Shown here in pieces: positions 50,609 through 58,991 of a stretch of 64,000 bases of DNA. The notes under the pieces were generated by a model. The model saw only the letters and a list, made by a program, of their open reading frames with translations. It was not told the origin of the DNA and made no database searches. Made by a program: the position numbers and the translations under genes. The first letter of the stretch is position 1; each line of letters begins with the position of its first letter. The DNA is from Planococcus lenghuensis. Lineage in GTDB: Bacteria > Bacillota > Bacilli > Bacillales_A > Planococcaceae. The stretch is from the NCBI RefSeq assembly GCF_001999905.1, contig NZ_CP019640.1, positions 2,770,001-2,834,000 on the forward strand. Direction: 5' to 3'.

Positions 50609-50707
50609 ATGCAATTATGTCTACTTCATTTTTTTAACAAATACGCAAAAGCCATCCTCAAAATCAATTGATTTCACTGAGGATGGCTTCATTTGGACAC
50701 AATTATT
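50609..50707 (+). repeat. RAYT-linked repeat copy G (right end missing)
   Basis: GCAATTATGTCTACTTCA, AAAGCCATCCTC...GAGGATGGCTTC hairpin, truncated at CACAATTATTGACC by the next copy. Confidence 0.8.
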
Positions 50708-50712
50708 GACCT

Positions 50713-50862
50713 CACCCTGGGTTCGGTCCAATTATGTCTATTCAATTTTTTCAGTAAACACACAAATCCGTCCTTAAAATCAGTTGATTTCTCTCAGAAC
50801 AACTTCATTTAGATACAATTGTCGTGAATAAACTGAATCGTTTCTATCCCAGGGATGCATTC
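50713..50862 (+). repeat. RAYT-linked repeat copy H
   Basis: CACCCTGGGTTCGGTCCAAT left end, decayed hairpin AAATCCGTCC...CAGAACAACTT, right end TTTCTATCCCAGGGATGCAT abutting the ilvA stop codon (50861-50863). Confidence 0.8.
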
Positions 50863-52150
50863 AGATCAGCAAGTTAAATAGCAACGGGTCATTATTGATT
50901 TCCTTATAGGGAAATCCGTTTTCGTCCATCCTTTTCACAAGCGGTCCGTAGTCTTCCCGGGCCTTCAATTCAATGCCTACGATGACAGGTCCTGCCTCAC
51001 GGTTGGTCCGCTTGGTGTATTGGAAATGCGTGATGTCATCCTGCTCCCCCAACACTTGTTCCATAAACTTGCGCAGCGCACCGGCACGCTGGGGAAACGT
51101 GACGATAAAGTAATGCTTCAACCCTTCATAAATCAGCGATTTTTCTTTGATCTCCTGCATCCGCTCAATATCATTGTTGCCGCCGCTGACGACACACACC
51201 ACATTTTTCCCTTTAATTTCTTCCTGATAGAAATCCAGCGCCGCCACCGACAAAGCACCCGCCGGTTCCGCGACAATTGCATTTTCGTTATACAGCTGCA
51301 GAATGGTCGTGCAGACTTTGCCTTCGGGGACAAGGACGATATCATCCAAAACATCACTGCAGATTGCCACCGGCAACTCGCCGACCTGTTTGACCGCTGC
51401 GCCGTCGACAAATGTATCAATCGAGTCGAGACGGGTTACTTTGCCGTTGCTAAGCGACTTCTTCATACTGGCGGCGCCCGCCGGCTCAACGCCAATCAGT
51501 TTCGTGGACGGGCTGATCCCTTTTAAATACGATCCGACGCCTGACGCCAACCCGCCACCGCCGATGGCACAAAACATATAGTCGACAGGCTCCTGCATGT
51601 CGTTCAGGATTTCCACAGCTACGGTGCCTTGGCCCGCTATAATCCGTTTGTTGTCAAACGGATGGACAAACACCTTTTCTTCGGCTGTACAATATTCCAT
51701 CGCCGCTGTATAGGCATCATCAAACGTGTCTCCTTTGAGGACGACCGATACGTATTCGCCACCAAAGCGCTTTACTTGAGAAACCTTTTGGCTGGGGGTT
51801 GTCAGCGGCATGAAAATCTTCCCTTCAATCCCCAGCGCAAAGCAGGAATACGCAACGCCTTGGGCATGGTTGCCGGCGCTGGCACAAACGACTCCTTTAT
51901 TTCGTTCTTCTATTGTCAGACTGCGGATAAAGTTATAAGCGCCACGCAATTTGAATGAGCGCACCACTTGCAAATCTTCCCGTTTCAAATAGACGTTGCA
52001 GCCGTATCTGGCAGAAAGAATTTCATTCCGCTGCAGCGGCGTTTTAATCACGACGTCTTTGAGTGCCTGATTCGCTACCATAATCTCTTCAACCGACACT
52101 TTTGACGCCGTCACTTTTCTTTCCAACTCTTCGGTGTTGCTTCTAGCCAT
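50861..52150 (-). CDS. ilvA: threonine ammonia-lyase (threonine dehydratase)
   Basis: About 429 residues from the ATG 52150 (AAGGTG nine bases upstream). PLP-dependent: SFKLRGAYNFI with the Schiff-base lysine, SAGNHAQGVAY, and the phosphate loop GGGGLASG. A single C-terminal ACT-like domain (HYFIVTFPQRAGALRKFMEQ) binds isoleucine in this class. It converts threonine to 2-oxobutanoate, the first step of isoleucine synthesis. No other ilv genes are adjacent. Its stop codon touches the right end of a repeat, which may supply the 3' boundary of the transcript. Confidence 0.94.
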   Translation of the reverse strand: MARSNTEELERKVTASKVSVEEIMVANQALKDVVIKTPLQRNEILSARYGCNVYLKREDLQVVRSFKLRGAYNFIRSLTIEERNKGVVCASAGNHAQGVAYSCFALGIEGKIFMPLTTPSQKVSQVKRFGGEYVSVVLKGDTFDDAYTAAMEYCTAEEKVFVHPFDNKRIIAGQGTVAVEILNDMQEPVDYMFCAIGGGGLASGVGSYLKGISPSTKLIGVEPAGAASMKKSLSNGKVTRLDSIDTFVDGAAVKQVGELPVAICSDVLDDIVLVPEGKVCTTILQLYNENAIVAEPAGALSVAALDFYQEEIKGKNVVCVVSGGNNDIERMQEIKEKSLIYEGLKHYFIVTFPQRAGALRKFMEQVLGEQDDITHFQYTKRTNREAGPVIVGIELKAREDYGPLVKRMDENGFPYKEINNDPLLFNLLI

Positions 52151-52299
52151 AGGTGTCACCTTCTTGGTTTAGTATTTCCTTACTCTATCATAATGTACAG
52201 TACAAGTGAAAAGAAAATTTCGACAATATCGTCACTGCTCTTTAAACAGCTAGAAGTGGTTCTTATGTAAAGTTGGTGAAGGAATTTTTGCCCCTCTTT

Positions 52300-52450
52300 C
52301 CCTGTGTCCTGTGCAATGATGTCTATTTCATTTTTTCAGTAAACATACAAAAGCCACCCTCGAAACCAGTTGATCTCACTGAGGATGACTTTGTTTGGAT
52401 GCAATTGTCGTGAATAAACTGATTTGTTTCTTTCACAGGGACACGATTTG
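52300..52450 (+). repeat. RAYT-linked repeat copy I
   Basis: Complete: TCCCTGTGTCCTGTGCAATG left end, AAAGCCACCCTCG...GAGGATGACTT hairpin, GCAATTGTCGTGAATAAAC, right end TTCTTTCACAGGGACACGAT, 13 bases from the PIN gene stop. Confidence 0.85.
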
Positions 52451-52462
52451 ATAATGTCGATT

Positions 52463-52981
52463 TTATCTATATCGCTCGTCAGGTAAAATCCACGTTGATG
52501 GAGAGTTACCTGATTTCTCGATAGGAGGGAATCGAATATTTTCTTTTGGGTCATACAAGGAAACACCAAAGAAGCGGGAAATATGAAAATCTCTTGTGTT
52601 ATTAGTCACTATTTCCGCATTTTCATTGATTGCATCTACCGCAATTTTAGAATCTGCTAATCCAGGCAATCTGGGTAAAAACGCTTTCTTTTCTTCTTTG
52701 TGGAGTTCTCGTATACACCTTCCCATTCTTCTATAGGCATGGGCTTTCCGGTCCGCTGGGTCAGTAACTTCTACTTTAGGAAATGCTTTGATCAAACGAC
52801 GTACAGCACCTCTCTGTCTCTCACTGATTTCCATAGCTTGTGACCTCAATTCGCCGACAGTCACCATAGATAATAGTAAAGTATCTTCATTAGCCATGCA
52901 ATTATCCAAAAATCTCTCTACGTCTCGCTGCTGCTGTATATAAAAGCGAATAATATTCGTATCGATTAGATAACGAGTCAT
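52463..52981 (-). CDS. PIN-domain toxin (VapC-like)
   Basis: 172 residues. PIN RNase signatures: YLIDTNIIRFYI (first Asp), VTVGELRSQ (Glu), and the C-terminal ADSKIAVDAINENAEIVTNNTRDF (Asp cluster). A C-terminal extension of about 30 residues goes beyond usual VapC size. Predicted to cleave RNA when free of antitoxin. It overlaps the upstream HTH gene by four bases, the usual antitoxin-toxin coupling. Confidence 0.85.
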   Translation of the reverse strand: MTRYLIDTNIIRFYIQQQRDVERFLDNCMANEDTLLLSMVTVGELRSQAMEISERQRGAVRRLIKAFPKVEVTDPADRKAHAYRRMGRCIRELHKEEKKAFLPRLPGLADSKIAVDAINENAEIVTNNTRDFHISRFFGVSLYDPKENIRFPPIEKSGNSPSTWILPDERYR

Positions 52982-53514
52982 GAGTGGCTCTCTGATTTTC
53001 TGTTGTCTTCAATTTCTTTCAATCCCTCAATAAACTCAGGGCTGTCTTTTAAAACTTCTTTAGCTTGTTTAATTTCTTTCCACATGGTTTTTTTACTTTT
53101 TAACCAGCGTTGGACAATAGGGTTCTCCAATTCTTTTTCAGGAATTATCCAACTATTCCTCGTGCCTTTTTCAGCAGTGATGCTCCCTCTTTCACATTCT
53201 CTGCGTACTAACTGGACAGAAACGCCACAAATCTCTGCAAACTCTCCAGCGTTAAAAGTCCGATTTGTTTCTTTTACAGGAACGATTTGAGTTTTCTCAT
53301 TTGATTGATTGATTGCACTTAATAATTCTACAATTTCCGAAGCTCCAACTTTTCTGGAGTGCTCTGTCAATTCTGTTATATCCGACTTCTCCAGCATGTT
53401 CTGTGTAGCTATAAAGGCCTCAAGCGTTTTTATAAAAGCTTCCTGCTTAGGATTGTAAGTATATCCACTCCGCTTAATGGTTTCAATTTGCTCAGTGGTA
53501 ACGTCCTTTATCAC
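52978..53514 (-). CDS. HTH antitoxin partner of PIN toxin
   Basis: About 178 residues from a GTG at 53514 with AAAGGGG eight bases upstream. The central region has an excisionase/MerR-like helix-turn-helix (FNAGEFAEICGVSVQLVRRECERGSITA, positions about 90-117, ending in a NSWIIPEKEL wing). The C-terminal tail (about 130-178) is helical and charged, likely wrapping the PIN toxin. The operon is presumably autoregulated through the inverted repeat at 53543-53580. Confidence 0.75.
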   Translation of the reverse strand: MIKDVTTEQIETIKRSGYTYNPKQEAFIKTLEAFIATQNMLEKSDITELTEHSRKVGASEIVELLSAINQSNEKTQIVPVKETNRTFNAGEFAEICGVSVQLVRRECERGSITAEKGTRNSWIIPEKELENPIVQRWLKSKKTMWKEIKQAKEVLKDSPEFIEGLKEIEDNRKSESHS

Positions 53515-53535
53515 TACAATCACCCCTTTGTATTT

Positions 53536-53580
53536 ATTATACCGCTAGTTTCCCCTAAAATAAAATTAACGAAACTAGCG
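53536..53580 (-). promoter_or_regulatory. promoter and operator of PIN/HTH module
   Basis: TATAAT (-10) at 53536-53541 on the minus strand. A perfect 10-bp inverted repeat, CGCTAGTTTC (53543-53552) and GAAACTAGCG (53571-53580), separated by 18 bases, covers the expected -35 region. A binding site for the HTH antitoxin is inferred. Confidence 0.7.
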
Positions 53581-53637
53581 AAACAAACACAAAATGCAGA
53601 AAACATACTTGCAACACTATTGGTAATGCAATGTAAA

Positions 53638-53662
53638 AATTGTTTCTGTCCCAGGGACGCAC
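53638..53662 (+). repeat. RAYT-linked repeat copy J (right end only)
   Basis: ATTGTTTCTGTCCCAGGGAC followed by GCAC, directly touching the stop codon of the SEC-C gene (53663-53665). Confidence 0.75.
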
Positions 53663-56230
53663 TCAAAACCGTCCCGCCATCGCTTTTTTCAGCCGCTCCA
53701 GCTCCGGCAGTGTCTTCTTCATCACTACACGCAGTTTTAATTCCTCAACCAGCGGCCGGACGAGCCGTTCGGTTTCGGCTGTCACCCACAGCGATTCCGG
53801 TATCCCGCCCTGCTGTTCGATGAAGTCCCGAAGCCCTTGCTGGGCAGCCTCCGCTTTCGCTTTTCTCCCTGTGATGTCCTGATATACAGTCAATCCGCTC
53901 GCATGGTCCATCCCGACAATGATCAGTGGAAAATACGGCCGTTCATCCGGTTCATCCTGGACGGGATAATTGACGTGGAACAGCCCGAATTCCGCCTGAA
54001 GAGCAGATGCTTTCAGCTTTTTCAGTCGGGCGATATCTGTCTCCGGCACTATCAATTCGGCAGCCGTCCCTTCTTCTGGATCCGCCGGCTCATCGATGAC
54101 AAATCGGCCGGCCTGCCATTCGCCGCTCTCGTTCATCCGACGGCCGAAAAACGCGCGGCTGTGCGGATCGACCAGGATTTCCAATCCACCCATCACGCCC
54201 TTCAAAACCGCTTTTGTCTGCCCGATGACTTCGACCAACAGACGCGCTTCTTCCGCGTCGATCGTCCATGGATAATACCCAGGCACGAAGCTCCGGAACA
54301 TCGGCCACTTTTTCTTGCCTCTGAACGATCGGCCAAGATCTTTCAATAGCTGGAGATCGTCCTTTTCGAGTTCATCACGATCCGAGAAGGAAGCGAGGAT
54401 GCTCCGTTGTCCGAACACCAGCTCTTCAGTCGGCATCGACTGGCTCATCGTGTTCAGTAAACTCTCGTAACCTTCTTCCCCGATATAGACAGCGAGTCCG
54501 AACTCCTCGCCGCCGGCACCGAGGACCGATACGAACAGCGGCGTCCCGTGCACCGGATCCTCCACGACAAAGATTTCGTCATCATACAGCCACTTCCACG
54601 GCTCCAGCTCCCGGAGCTCAACCATTTCGGTGAGCAGTTGCTGCCAGATTCCCGGATTCGCACCGTTGTCCTCCGGTTCCTCTTGAATCGGATCAGCATG
54701 CAGCATTTCCAGCAGATCATTGACAACATCCGTCATTTCTTCCGGAGTGGCTTCCCGTTCCGGATCTTCCGGTTCAAAATCGTACTCATCCGGCGCTTCC
54801 CCCACCGCTTTCACACACCACGGATAATACATGGCCGGATCGACCGGCAATCTTTTTTTCAGCACGATTTCATGCTCCCAGTCGGCACCGAAATCATACG
54901 TATACACCGCCCGGTCCTTTTCCACCCGGAACCAGTCTGCAAGCCGCTCTTCCTGCTCTTCCAAGGTGTCATCCTGCAAAAGAAATCCTACATGCTCATC
55001 CGATGGCTCGATCAATGCTTCTTTTCCCGATTTGCCGTCGATGCGCGTCATCCGGAAACTGTGCAGATGATCACCGTCCCAATCGAACGCCGCCTGCAGC
55101 ACGTGGTGAAAATTTGCAAAACTCATCCGGCTGTCTACCAAGAGCCGGCGCCACACCGGCGGACTCGTCCGCATCAGCTTCACTTTGAACTGCAGAATCC
55201 GACCGGTGTTACCATCATCTGGCTTATTGCCCTTCCTGCCACTCTCACCCTGTTCAAGTTTCACTTCGTCGGATCCATCCTCTGCATCACCGATAAAATC
55301 GATAGCGATGTCCCGGTACTTCAGCATGGTCGCCACGGAAACACCGAACTCAGCAGCCAATTCCTTCTGCGTAAGCCCTTTCGGTACAACACCAATTTCC
55401 GTTGCCGCCTGTACGATTCCCGCGGCAACCGCTTCCGGCTTCCGGGCATTCAATTCCATCCTCCGCAACAATTCCTCTGTGAATTCAGCCAGCCCCAATG
55501 CGCCCGGGTGTACCGCCAGATAGCGTTCCACGGCCCCGAGCACTTTCTGCTCGAACGGCGGCAGTGCCGCTTCGTTCTCTTCATCGTTCAACCGGACGAG
55601 CAGTTTCAGGAGTCCCAGCAAATCCCCGGACGGCATGTATTCCTTCAATTGCCGGATGAAATGCGGCGGCGTATCCCTTTTCAAATACATCGTTCCGTAT
55701 GTGAAGGTGATGGCGTCGTCTCCCATTACCGGGTAAGGGAAAGCAACACCGAGGAACCATTGTCCGACATGGTCCGGATCTTCCTGGACCGCTTTGTAGA
55801 ATCGCCCGTCCACTTCATCTTTCACAATCAGCCGGCCATCCTCCACCCGTTCCGCCTTCGCCAGCAGAAGAAACGGACGCCGCCATGCCTCAAGCGTTTC
55901 CGCGACCTTCCCTCCCGGATGCTTCCTGAGCTGTTTATCAAGAAAAGCCCGCCAGTCCGCCGGGTGCTCCAGGAACATATACGTATCGTACGCCGCCTGC
56001 TCGATGAACTCATCCGGAAACACGCCCCGCAGTTCATCGAGCCACTTACTGATCCTTCCCTCAATCCAGATGATCGTTTCTGGTGTAAGCCCTTTCGACT
56101 GGAACTCCTCATTTATGGCGAGAAGTTCCGTCTCGATCATCCTCGACGTTCCAGCAGCCTGTTCTTTTCCACAACATTTTTTGAACTTCTTCCCGCTGCC
56201 GCATGGACACGGCTCATTCCGCCCTGGCAT
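53663..56230 (-). CDS. SEC-C / pRiA4b ORF-3-like multidomain protein
   Basis: About 855 residues. SEC-C zinc motif at the very N-terminus (NEPCPCGSGKKFKKCC), a helical region to about 260, an HTH-like segment (GLTQKELAAEFGVSVATMLK), a pRiA4b ORF-3-like domain (about 330-500; FKVKLMRTSPPVWRRLLVDS; FANFHHVLQAAFDWDGDHLH; YTYDFGADWEHEI), and an uncharacterised alpha/beta C-terminal half (about 520-857). Function unknown. Proteins of this type are dispersed accessory genes in Bacillales. The antisense strand shows a 622-codon open frame that is a high-GC shadow. Confidence 0.82.
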   Translation of the reverse strand: MPGRNEPCPCGSGKKFKKCCGKEQAAGTSRMIETELLAINEEFQSKGLTPETIIWIEGRISKWLDELRGVFPDEFIEQAAYDTYMFLEHPADWRAFLDKQLRKHPGGKVAETLEAWRRPFLLLAKAERVEDGRLIVKDEVDGRFYKAVQEDPDHVGQWFLGVAFPYPVMGDDAITFTYGTMYLKRDTPPHFIRQLKEYMPSGDLLGLLKLLVRLNDEENEAALPPFEQKVLGAVERYLAVHPGALGLAEFTEELLRRMELNARKPEAVAAGIVQAATEIGVVPKGLTQKELAAEFGVSVATMLKYRDIAIDFIGDAEDGSDEVKLEQGESGRKGNKPDDGNTGRILQFKVKLMRTSPPVWRRLLVDSRMSFANFHHVLQAAFDWDGDHLHSFRMTRIDGKSGKEALIEPSDEHVGFLLQDDTLEEQEERLADWFRVEKDRAVYTYDFGADWEHEIVLKKRLPVDPAMYYPWCVKAVGEAPDEYDFEPEDPEREATPEEMTDVVNDLLEMLHADPIQEEPEDNGANPGIWQQLLTEMVELRELEPWKWLYDDEIFVVEDPVHGTPLFVSVLGAGGEEFGLAVYIGEEGYESLLNTMSQSMPTEELVFGQRSILASFSDRDELEKDDLQLLKDLGRSFRGKKKWPMFRSFVPGYYPWTIDAEEARLLVEVIGQTKAVLKGVMGGLEILVDPHSRAFFGRRMNESGEWQAGRFVIDEPADPEEGTAAELIVPETDIARLKKLKASALQAEFGLFHVNYPVQDEPDERPYFPLIIVGMDHASGLTVYQDITGRKAKAEAAQQGLRDFIEQQGGIPESLWVTAETERLVRPLVEELKLRVVMKKTLPELERLKKAMAGRF

Positions 56231-56278
56231 GGCCATCCGCCTCCCTTTCAGTTAAATGTGTATCGTCTGTCTTCTTCC

Positions 56279-56752
56279 TTATATCTGCGCTTCACCAACA
56301 ATCGCCCATTTTCCACGGTATTTTTCCACCAAGTCGATCTTTTCGTTCCAATACGGCACATACAGCCGGTCCGCTTCCGGCAACGTGAAAAACCGCCGGT
56401 GCTGCTCGGCCGTTAAATAATACGCCGGCAACTCCTTTACGCCCGACCGCCGCGCCTTCGCCACCCGGTGATTGCCATCGATCAGTCGGAACACTTCCGG
56501 CCGCATCCGGACCATGATGACCGGCTTCGACAAATCCGCCTTCGGAATAAAATCTGCGTCCAGACTGTCAGAATCCGCCCCCGGTTCAGGCGGGCCGATT
56601 TGCACGACGGACAGCTGCACTTGTTCAAGGTTGGCTTCAATCCAGGCTGTCGCTGTCGTGATGTTCCACCTGAACGGATAGCCGCCCAGCACCTCGTCTC
56701 CCTCAACCGGTGTACATGGAATAAATTCCGGATTCTCTATTAATCTGCTCAT
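56279..56752 (-). CDS. ParB/Srx-fold-like protein
   Basis: 157 residues. The segment MRPEVFRLIDGNHRVAKARR followed by ELPAYYL resembles the ParB/sulfiredoxin N-terminal signature (…DGNHR…A…), used in chromosome partition, sulfiredoxins and nucleases. No helix-turn-helix follows, so it is not a canonical ParB. It is separated by about 40 bases from the SEC-C gene on the same strand and probably co-transcribed. Specific activity unknown. Confidence 0.65.
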   Translation of the reverse strand: MSRLIENPEFIPCTPVEGDEVLGGYPFRWNITTATAWIEANLEQVQLSVVQIGPPEPGADSDSLDADFIPKADLSKPVIMVRMRPEVFRLIDGNHRVAKARRSGVKELPAYYLTAEQHRRFFTLPEADRLYVPYWNEKIDLVEKYRGKWAIVGEAQI

Positions 56753-56820
56753 TTCCGTCCCTCGATTCTTCAGTCTTTATTATAAAAATACCATATTGAA
56801 TCAGGCCTGTAAGTGGTCCT

Positions 56821-56970
56821 TCCCTGGGTTCGGTTCAATTATATCTATTTCAACATTTCAATAACTATACAAAAGCCGTCCTTAAAACCAGTTGATTTCA
56901 CTAAGGGTGACTTCATCTGGATACAATTGTCGGGAATAAACTGAGTTGTTTCTGTCCCAGGGATGCAATT
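56821..56970 (+). repeat. RAYT-linked repeat copy K
   Basis: TCCCTGGGTTCGGTTCAATT left end, AAAGCCGTCCTTAA...CTAAGGGTGACTTC hairpin, right end GTTTCTGTCCCAGGGATGCA. Fused head-to-tail to copy L. Confidence 0.85.
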
Positions 56971-56972
56971 TA

Positions 56973-57092
56973 TTTTCCAATAAAAGTACGAAAGCCACCC
57001 TCGGAATCGGTTGAATTCACTGAGGGTGGCTTCTTTTCTATTTTATGCAATTGCCGTAAATAAACAAAGAGTCTCTGTCACAGGGACATGAT
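56973..57092 (+). repeat. RAYT-linked repeat copy L (left end lost)
   Basis: CCAATAAAAGTACGAAAGCC, perfect hairpin AAGCCACCCTC...GAGGGTGGCTT, right end GTCTCTGTCACAGGGACATG abutting the stop of the SecB-like gene (57093-57095). Confidence 0.85.
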
Positions 57093-57521
57093 TCAATCCA
57101 CTTTTTTATAGCTGATGTGGTCTTTCTCTAACATGAATTTAGCTACGTTTATGACCGGCATCGTCAATGAAGGAAACTCATTTGAACGAGAAGTAATATC
57201 CGAGATTAAGGATCGAACATAAGGAAAGAGGATGGCAACAGCATTAGTTGTTAAATAATTCTCAAAAGGAATGCCATTACTTTCTTTTTCTTGGTATTCA
57301 AAAAAACCTACTACTTCTATGTGTACAAAAAACGGGGCATCCACCTCTTCCAAGCTTCCTATTTTGCCGACCAGTCTTACTTCAGCACGTTCATTCATTT
57401 CAATAATTTCACATGAAAAATCTGGAGAGATGTTTATCTTTTTACTTTCAGTATCAAATTTAAAATTTTTTTCATATGAAAACTTTGGTACGATATAATC
57501 TTCAAAAACAATACCTGTCAT
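57093..57521 (-). CDS. SecB-like chaperone of a toxin-antitoxin-chaperone module
   Basis: 142 residues with the SecB fold pattern: beta-rich first part (CEIIEMNERAEVRLVGKIG; APFFVHIEVVGFFEYQ) and the conserved block NAVAILFPYVRSLISDITSR ending PSLTMPVINV. SecB is normally absent from Gram-positive bacteria; when present there it usually belongs to a TAC module, protecting an unstable antitoxin. It starts with TAATG overlap on the antitoxin stop, third in the order toxin-antitoxin-chaperone. Confidence 0.82.
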   Translation of the reverse strand: MTGIVFEDYIVPKFSYEKNFKFDTESKKINISPDFSCEIIEMNERAEVRLVGKIGSLEEVDAPFFVHIEVVGFFEYQEKESNGIPFENYLTTNAVAILFPYVRSLISDITSRSNEFPSLTMPVINVAKFMLEKDHISYKKVD

Positions 57522-58012
57522 TATATTTCCACTCCTACTGTTGCTTCATCAGTTACTGTATAGTCTCTACGGAGAGTATTGTAAGTATAAGAGCCTTCTG
57601 TTGTATATTTGCTCTCATGAACGGATATATTTTGCTTATTAAAAGAATGTTCAACTTTGATTTCTATATTAGCAATAGAGTTAGAAGATAAATTATTTAT
57701 ATTATAAATTTGCCTTTTACTCTTGTTAGTAAGATAACTTGATTCTGGCACAATCTCCTTGTTGATCAAAATAGACATATTTAACCCTTGCGCAATTTTA
57801 GATAAAGTATCTACAGAAGGACTCGTTAAACCGGCTTCAATTCTTCCGATTGTCGACTTTGGCACGCCTATTTTATGAGCTAATTTTTCTTGAGAGAGAG
57901 AAAGCGCTTTTCTTTTAGTTTTAATTTGCGCAGCCACATTCCCTTCCTCTCTCAATTGATTGACACGGTCCTCGCCTAAAATTTGCTTTGCTCTTTCTAA
58001 ATAATTATTCAT
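57521..58012 (-). CDS. XRE-family antitoxin with C-terminal chaperone-addiction tail
   Basis: 163 residues. HTH_3 domain at about 24-80 (RKALSLSQEKLAHKIGVPKS; TIGRIEAGLTSPSVDTLSKI). The remaining about 75 residues form a Ser/Asn/Thr-rich beta-prone tail (NNLSSNSIANIEIKVEHSFN), the place where TAC antitoxins carry the chaperone-addiction (ChAD) sequence. AAGGAG precedes the ATG. Predicted to repress the operon through the palindrome at 58702-58719 and to neutralise the toxin once folded with the SecB-like protein. Confidence 0.82.
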   Translation of the reverse strand: MNNYLERAKQILGEDRVNQLREEGNVAAQIKTKRKALSLSQEKLAHKIGVPKSTIGRIEAGLTSPSVDTLSKIAQGLNMSILINKEIVPESSYLTNKSKRQIYNINNLSSNSIANIEIKVEHSFNKQNISVHESKYTTEGSYTYNTLRRDYTVTDEATVGVEI

Positions 58013-58116
58013 CGAATCTTCTCCTTACTTGATATGATAAAAGACTAACGCAACTTGCTTTTCTTCAAATTTTAAAGCTTTCTAATTGTAGTAGTTAATT
58101 CAAAACTCAAATGTTT

Positions 58117-58213
58117 CACTGCTTCGTCACAAGCAATCCAGACAAGGTACCTCGTCCAAATTGCTTGTTTGGATTTCGCAGTTTTTATTTTACTGTTCAG
58201 AATCGAAGCAGTG
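58117..58213. repeat. nested inverted repeat between toxin and antitoxin genes
   Basis: Outer arms CACTGCTTCG (58117-58126) and CGAAGCAGTG (58204-58213) are perfect; inner arms AATCCAGACAAG (58135-58146) and CTTGTTTGGATT (58164-58175) differ by one base. It fills most of the 212-base gap and could be an RNA structure or a miniature element. Confidence 0.7.
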
Positions 58214-58224
58214 GTGACCATAGC

Positions 58225-58668
58225 CTAATAGATGCTTGGGTGTTCCTGTAAATAAAGTTCATATACCGTTTCTGCTGGTTCAATATCCGACCTTCTTATG
58301 TCTCCATTATACTGCTTATCAAAAACGTGCAGTAGGAGAACTGTATGAAAGTCATGAATCACATAAATGACGCGAAAGTTGCCAATCGAAAAATCTTCCA
58401 TTCCCCATCGATATAACTTTGCATGATATTCTTCACTCACGTTACGCTCAAGACGTTTGATAGAGGGAGGTAATTCATCCTCACTCACATCTTCATCTTG
58501 TTCGGGATAAGGATTTATAGAAATGATTTCTCTTTGCCTAATGTACACCTCTAAAAGCAGAGTCCATTTTCCTTGTCTGCCAGTTATCTTTTCCTGTTCC
58601 GCCATTTGAAATATTCTTTCTTCAAAAAGCAGCAAATTGCCTAATTCTTCAACTCTATACTTCTTCAC
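58225..58668 (-). CDS. RelE/HigB-like toxin of TAC module
   Basis: About 147 residues from a GTG at 58668, with AAAGGA nine bases upstream; the longer open frame to 58728 would run through the promoter and is rejected. The C-terminal two-thirds has the ParE/RelE/HigB pattern: YHAKLYRWGM, IGNFRVIYVIHDFHTVLLLHVFDKQ split by a short loop, then a terminal helix (IEPAETVYELYLQ). Likely a ribosome-dependent mRNA nuclease. First gene of the toxin-antitoxin-SecB-like order, as in the Mycobacterium HigB-HigA-Rv1957 type. Confidence 0.75.
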   Translation of the reverse strand: MKKYRVEELGNLLLFEERIFQMAEQEKITGRQGKWTLLLEVYIRQREIISINPYPEQDEDVSEDELPPSIKRLERNVSEEYHAKLYRWGMEDFSIGNFRVIYVIHDFHTVLLLHVFDKQYNGDIRRSDIEPAETVYELYLQEHPSIY

Positions 58669-58699
58669 AGCCCCAGTTCCTTTGTTAATTGATATCCCA

Positions 58700-58728
58700 A
58701 TGATAGCAAATATGCTATCAAAATTCAA
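58700..58728 (-). promoter_or_regulatory. TAC promoter with operator palindrome
   Basis: Minus strand TTGAAT (58723-58728), 17 bases, TATCAT (58700-58705). A perfect palindrome GATAGCA-AATA-TGCTATC (58702-58719) overlaps the spacer and -10, fitting repression by the XRE antitoxin. Confidence 0.75.
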
Positions 58729-58769
58729 AGATTGTATTAATTCTTTCAGTTTTTTGTTATAGTGCTCTT

Positions 58770-58914
58770 CCCTTTGCTACGTTTAATGACGGCGCTTCTC
58801 TTTTCCAATAAAAGTACGAAAGCCACCCTCGAAATCGGTTGATTTCACTGAGGGTGGCTTCTTTTCTATGCAATGGCCTTGAATAAATTGAAGAGTTACT
58901 GTTCCAAGGATGCA
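58770..58914 (+). repeat. RAYT-linked repeat copy M
   Basis: Decayed left end near CCCTTTGCTACG, CCAATAAAAGTACGAAAGCC, perfect hairpin AAGCCACCCTC...GAGGGTGGCTT, right end TACTGTTCCAAGGATGCAA. The core is nearly identical to copy L. Confidence 0.8.
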
Positions 58915-58991
58915 AATTAAAGAATTGTTTCGACAACTACTCCCCCTTCCCGTACACTGAAATAGCGGTCAAGTAAATTCAGAAAGAAGGG

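Noticed and set aside
54548..56416. 622-codon plus-strand open frame
   Set aside because: Antisense shadow of the high-GC SEC-C gene. No ribosome site; the translation is Arg/His/Pro/Phe-rich with no family pattern.
58225..58728. TAC toxin starting at 58728
   Set aside because: That start coincides with the -35 box and would put the promoter and operator inside the gene; the GTG at 58668 has a good ribosome site.
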